NCBI RefSeq assembly: GCF_003202235.1
Contig: NZ_MASU01000022.1
Span: forward strand, 1-64,000
Length of the DNA: 64,000 nt
DNA from: Prauserella flavalba
GTDB taxonomy: Bacteria; Actinomycetota; Actinomycetes; Mycobacteriales; Pseudonocardiaceae
Direction of reading: 5' to 3'
A program made the position numbers and the translations under genes. This document shows positions 60,797 to 64,000 of this stretch, one piece after another. The notes beneath the pieces were generated by a model. It had not been told where the DNA came from and ran no database searches. It worked only from the letters and a program-made list of their open reading frames with translations. How positions within the stretch are numbered: the stretch's first letter is position 1; each line of letters opens with the position of its first letter.

Positions 60797-61418
60797 TCGC
60801 CGCCTGCACGCGGTTGCGCGCGCCGAGCCTGCCCAGGATCGTGCTGACGTAGGCCTTGACCGTGCCCTCCACCACGTGCAGGCGCTTCGCGATGTCCGCA
60901 TTGGACAGTCCCGAGCCGACGAGCGCGAGCACTTCCCGCTCGCGCTCGGTGAGCCCGGCGACCCGCTCCTTCGCCTTGGCGCTCCTCGACAGCTGCGCGC
61001 CCCCGGAAAGCTGGGTCAGCACCCGCTTGGCGACCTTCGGTGACAGGAACGCCGCGCCCTCGGCGACCGCCCGCACGCCCGCGATCAGCTCCCTCGGGTC
61101 GCCCGACTTGAGCAGGAACCCGCTCGCGCCGTCGCCGAGCGCCGTGCCGATGTAGGCGTCCTCGCCGAACGTCGTCAGCATCACCACCGCCGTCTCCGGC
61201 CGCACCGAGCGGATCTCGCGCGCCGCGGCGAGCCCGTCGAGTCGCGGCATGCGGATGTCGAGGAGCGCGACGTCCGGCCGGGTCAGCCGCACCTGCTCCA
61301 CGGCCTCGTGCCCGTCGGCAGCCTCGGCCACCACCTCGATGCCGCCGTCGGCCGCGAGGATCGCCGCCACCCCCGCCCGCACCATCGCCTCGTCGTCGGC
61401 CAGCAGCACCCTGATCAC
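60768..61418 (-). CDS. NarL/LuxR-family response regulator
   Basis: A 216-residue regulator. The receiver domain has acidic pocket DDE (residues 8-10), phosphoacceptor D54 (VALLDIRMP) and the Lys in FLLKSGDP. The LuxR helix-turn-helix is GLTEREREVLALVGSGLSNA, LHVVEGTVKAYVSTILGRLG. The GTG at 61418 overlaps the kinase stop; 41 residues upstream in the frame belong to the kinase gene. It overlaps the monooxygenase 3' end by 29 bases on the opposite strand. Confidence 0.92.
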   Translation of the reverse strand: MIRVLLADDEAMVRAGVAAILAADGGIEVVAEAADGHEAVEQVRLTRPDVALLDIRMPRLDGLAAAREIRSVRPETAVVMLTTFGEDAYIGTALGDGASGFLLKSGDPRELIAGVRAVAEGAAFLSPKVAKRVLTQLSGGAQLSRSAKAKERVAGLTEREREVLALVGSGLSNADIAKRLHVVEGTVKAYVSTILGRLGARNRVQAAITAYEAGLV

Positions 61419-62959
61419 CTGTCGTCCCCGTCCACCTGCGAAATCCGTTCCTTCGACACCAGCCGCGCGTTCGCGAAGCACAGCTGGTAGGCATCCCCAC
61501 TCCAGCCGAGCAGCCCCGCGTCGGTGCCGTAGTACTCGCACACCACGCCCGGCGGCTCCCGACCCTGCGGCGCCTCCAGCCGCTCCTGCGACGGCAACAC
61601 CAGCTCGATGTCGGCCCGCAGCTGCCCGACCCGCATGCGCTCGTAGTCGTCGGCGTCCAGTTCGGACGCGAAGACGTTGTAGACGTAGTAGACGGCGCTC
61701 ACCGCGAACAGCACGAACACCACGGCCGCGGGGATCAGCAGCGCGTTGAGCAGCGTGCGCCGCACCTGACGGCGGGCGTGGGCGAGCTGGCGCGCCGACT
61801 CCGAACCGACCCCGGCCGGTTCCTCCTCGGCGGGCGCGGCGTGGTGCGGCAGCCGCGCCGCCACCACGAACCCGCCGTCGTCGGGCTCCGCCCGCAGCGT
61901 GCCGCCCAGCAGCCGCACCCGCTCACGCAGCCCGGCGAGCCCGTACTGACCGGAGGCGCCGGACTCCGGCTCCGACCCGGGAGGTCCGTTGTGGACGGTC
62001 ACGAGCGTCTCGGTCCGCCCGCGCCGGACCTCGACCGTCACGGCCGCGCCCGGTGAATGCTTCGCGGCGTTGGTGAGCGACTCCTGCACTACCCGGTACA
62101 CCGCGCGCTCCACCATCGGCGGGGCGGCGCCGTCGTCGACGAACGCCTCCACCACCAGCCCGGAGGCCCGGCTGCGCTGCACCAGGTCGGTGACCGACCC
62201 CCCTGCGGGCTCCACCGGCGGTGCGTCCTCCCGCAGCACGCCGATGATCTCCCGGAGCCGCTCGGTCGCGGTCGCCGCGCTCTCGCGCAGCTCGCCCGCC
62301 GCGGCGCGATGCCGCTCACCGAGCTCGGGAGCCAGCTCCAGCGCACCGGCCCGCAACGCGATGAGACTCAGCTCGTGGCCCAGCGAGTCGTGCATGTCGC
62401 TGGCGATCCGGGCGCGCTCCCGCAGGCGCGCCTGCTCGGCGGTGCTGCGCTGCTGTGCCTCCAGCTGCTCGGCCCGCTCCCACCCGGAGCGCAGCAGGTC
62501 CTCTCGCAGTCGCACGTACCGGCCGAGGTGCCAGGGCACGAACGCGGCGAAGAGCACCGTCAACGGCAGTGTCGGCCAGCTCTCGATGCCCTCCGAGGCG
62601 AGCAGCGACACCGGCACGCCGCCGAGGGTGATGCCCGCGAGGACGAGCAGCGCCGGCCGCACCCGCACCATCCGTCTGCCCGCGAAGTACCCGGCGGCGA
62701 GCATCAGGAACACCGGCCAGACCGGGAACCGGCCGAGGTAGTTGAACAGCACCGTGTAGCTCGACAGCGCCGCGACCGTGAACGAGACCAGCGGCATCCG
62801 CCGGGCCGTCGCCATCGCCGCCGTGGCCGTGACCAGTCCCGCGACCAGCTCCCAGTGCGTGGCGTTGTGGCGGGACTCGTACGCGCACACCACGCACACG
62901 AACGCCCAGACGGCGATGTCGAGCAGTACCGCCGCCCGGCGCCGCCACCTTTCGTTCAC
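61415..62959 (-). CDS. Sensor histidine kinase (NarL-type, HisKA_3) with C-terminal membrane-anchored domain
   Basis: A 514-residue kinase. About five or six N-terminal helices (to about 145) are followed by a coiled coil, the phosphoacceptor H190 in ASDMHDSLGHELS, and an HATPase domain (VQESLTNAAKHSPGA, GQYGLAGLRERVRLLGG). Unusually, a further transmembrane helix (about 403-428) then leads to an 85-residue C-terminal domain with two cysteines (VVCEYYG, YQLCFAN), predicted outside the membrane. It is coupled to the response regulator by a 4-base overlap. Confidence 0.9.
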   Translation of the reverse strand: MNERWRRRAAVLLDIAVWAFVCVVCAYESRHNATHWELVAGLVTATAAMATARRMPLVSFTVAALSSYTVLFNYLGRFPVWPVFLMLAAGYFAGRRMVRVRPALLVLAGITLGGVPVSLLASEGIESWPTLPLTVLFAAFVPWHLGRYVRLREDLLRSGWERAEQLEAQQRSTAEQARLRERARIASDMHDSLGHELSLIALRAGALELAPELGERHRAAAGELRESAATATERLREIIGVLREDAPPVEPAGGSVTDLVQRSRASGLVVEAFVDDGAAPPMVERAVYRVVQESLTNAAKHSPGAAVTVEVRRGRTETLVTVHNGPPGSEPESGASGQYGLAGLRERVRLLGGTLRAEPDDGGFVVAARLPHHAAPAEEEPAGVGSESARQLAHARRQVRRTLLNALLIPAAVVFVLFAVSAVYYVYNVFASELDADDYERMRVGQLRADIELVLPSQERLEAPQGREPPGVVCEYYGTDAGLLGWSGDAYQLCFANARLVSKERISQVDGDDR

Positions 62960-63005
62960 GATCCGAACGCTACAAGGCGGCCCCGGCGGGCGGCACTGCC
63001 GAAAG

Positions 63006-63719
63006 TCAAGCGGTGGTGGCCTTCACGAACTCGAGCACCTGCGGCCACGACAGCGCGTACGCGGTGGCGTTGACCTCGTTGCCGTGCCTGCTGCGGTCGG
63101 AGAAACCGTGCTCGGCCTGCGGGTACACGTGCACGATGCTCGGCCCCGTCTCGCGCGACTGCAGCGCGCTCTGCAGCCGGTGGAAGCTCTCGTGCGGCAC
63201 GATCGTGTCGGCGCCCGGGTAGAGCATCATCGCCGGGGCGCCGATCCGGGCGGTGTGCTCGACGGCGTCGACGGTGTGGTTAGGGGCGGGCGTGCCCGGC
63301 ACCGTCGGGTGGTAGGCGACGACGTTCGCGATCCGCTCGTCGCGGGCACCCAGGATCAGCGCGAACCGTCCGCCGAGGCACCAGCCGATCACCCCGGCCT
63401 TCGTGACGCCCAGCTCGCCGAAGAGATGGTCGAGCAGCCTGCGCATCTCGTCGAGGCACCTCTCGTCGTCGAGCTGCCCCATCAGCTCCACCAGCCGTTC
63501 CCTCGGCGTGTCGTCCATGCTCGGCCCGTGCCACGGATCCCAGCTCAGCGCGGTGACGCCCGCCTTCGCGAGGTCGTCGGCGAACTCGCGGACCTGCGCA
63601 CCGATCCCGGTGATCATCGGCAGCAGGAGCATGCCGCCCGTGCTGCCGCCCTCAGGGCGGGAGAGGTAGGCGCCGAGGTCGCCGACCTTGATCGTGGAAG
63701 TCTCGATCTTGTGTGCCAT
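63006..63719 (-). CDS. Dienelactone hydrolase family protein
   Basis: A 237-residue alpha/beta hydrolase. The nucleophile is C114 in GVIGWCLGGRFAL (Cys rather than Ser, as in dienelactone hydrolases), Asp is in MLYPGADTIVP, and His is in VYPQAEHGFSDR. It may act on a lactone or ester, or be a general hydrolase. MAHKIETS (63719) is the preferred start; a GTG three codons upstream is possible. Confidence 0.88.
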   Translation of the reverse strand: MAHKIETSTIKVGDLGAYLSRPEGGSTGGMLLLPMITGIGAQVREFADDLAKAGVTALSWDPWHGPSMDDTPRERLVELMGQLDDERCLDEMRRLLDHLFGELGVTKAGVIGWCLGGRFALILGARDERIANVVAYHPTVPGTPAPNHTVDAVEHTARIGAPAMMLYPGADTIVPHESFHRLQSALQSRETGPSIVHVYPQAEHGFSDRSRHGNEVNATAYALSWPQVLEFVKATTA

Positions 63720-63749
63720 GACCCGCACCGTAAGGCATCATGACCGACT

Positions 63750-63965
63750 ATGGCCCGCTCGCAGCGCACCCTCGCCGAGCAGCTCGGCGCGCCACTTCCG
63801 CCGGGTATCGAGGCGCTCGCCGAGGAGCACAAGGAGATAATCGGCGACGCGTTGCGGCAGGCCCGGCGCAAGCAGGCCACGGCACTGTCGGCGGCGGCCG
63901 AGGAGTCGCTCTCGCACGTGCCGTTCCTGCTCAGGGGCGCTGTGCGCAAGGCAGCGGGGCTGTGA
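63750..63965 (+). CDS. Small conserved-type protein, unknown function
   Basis: A 71-residue, mostly helical protein (MARSQRTLAEQLGAPLPPGI, EEHKEIIGDALRQARRKQAT). No family was recognised. The stop overlaps the GTG of the next gene (GTGA), so the two are coupled. It is divergent from the dienelactone hydrolase with a 30-base gap. Confidence 0.65.
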   Translation: MARSQRTLAEQLGAPLPPGIEALAEEHKEIIGDALRQARRKQATALSAAAEESLSHVPFLLRGAVRKAAGL

Positions 63966-64000
63966 GCGACGCGCTCGACCGGCTGGAGGCCCATGCCGAG
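63962..64000 (+). CDS. Start of next gene, cut by window end
   Basis: A GTG overlapping the preceding stop opens a frame of 13 codons (VSDALDRLEAHAE) that runs off the window. The function cannot be determined. Confidence 0.5.
   Translation, partial: MSDALDRLEAHAE

Overview
The window is high-GC actinobacterial chromosome. GTG and TTG starts, 4-base stop/start overlaps, two LAL regulators, an ECF sigma factor with a SnoaL-like tail, an NlpC/P60 protein next to a WXG100-like protein, and paired YbaB/EbfC genes together suggest the Pseudonocardiaceae (an Amycolatopsis or Saccharopolyspora relative). This is inferred from gene content, not from a marker gene.

Layout: (1) 1-2142, a complete IS21-family element whose left tip is base 1, followed by a 34-codon HAD hydrolase stub. 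(2) 2.6-8.4 kb, a catabolic set: crotonase, acyl-CoA dehydrogenase and zinc alcohol dehydrogenase on minus, a fused alpha/beta thiamine-dependent E1 on plus, and a TetR regulator. (3) 8.5-17 kb, an eight-gene plus-strand operon behind a TetR-type operator: small protein, HyuA-like and HyuB-like carboxylase/hydantoinase subunits, CMD-family protein, two SDRs, an acyl-CoA synthetase and a third SDR. This order fits oxidation of a secondary alcohol, ATP-dependent carboxylation of the ketone and CoA activation. (4) 17.4-19.7 kb, an ECF sigma factor and gene debris. (5) 19.7-31.8 kb, a GntR-controlled catabolic island: two MmgE/PrpD proteins, three MFS carriers, a fumarate-reductase-like flavoprotein, a dihydropyrimidinase-type amidohydrolase, an isochorismatase-fold amidase and an isocitrate-lyase-superfamily lyase. 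Three copies of one palindromic site lie in its two promoter regions. A route from a cyclic imide or hydantoin to a dicarboxylate and then to pyruvate-level products is a reasonable model. (6) 31.9-34.9 kb, decaying genes (PyrK-like, M20 amidohydrolase, aldehyde dehydrogenase) with an IS5-type fragment. (7) 34.9-46.6 kb, membrane and stress functions: HD protein, YihY/BrkB, LapA, two giant LuxR-type LAL regulators, small membrane proteins and DUF7144-like proteins. (8) 46.6-50.1 kb, a second graveyard: tyrosine recombinase, PIN, dnaE2, AHSA1, IS110, dihydroorotate dehydrogenase and glutaryl-CoA dehydrogenase fragments, ending at tRNA-Ala(GGC). (9) 50.3-64 kb, dense housekeeping-like DNA: EbfC/NlpC/WXG set, DsbA-like protein, HrpB helicase, ion channel, ABC exporter, TetR with flavin monooxygenase, a two-component system and a dienelactone hydrolase.

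The left 50 kb looks accessory (IS elements, many broken genes, catabolic operons); the part right of the tRNA has no visible decay. The most unusual non-coding features are a 40-bp palindrome carrying the mirrored start codons of two divergent genes, two symmetric repeats that supply the stop codons of both flanking convergent genes, a 72-bp repeat found twice 31 kb apart, and an IS110 remnant flanked by about 145-bp inverted arms.
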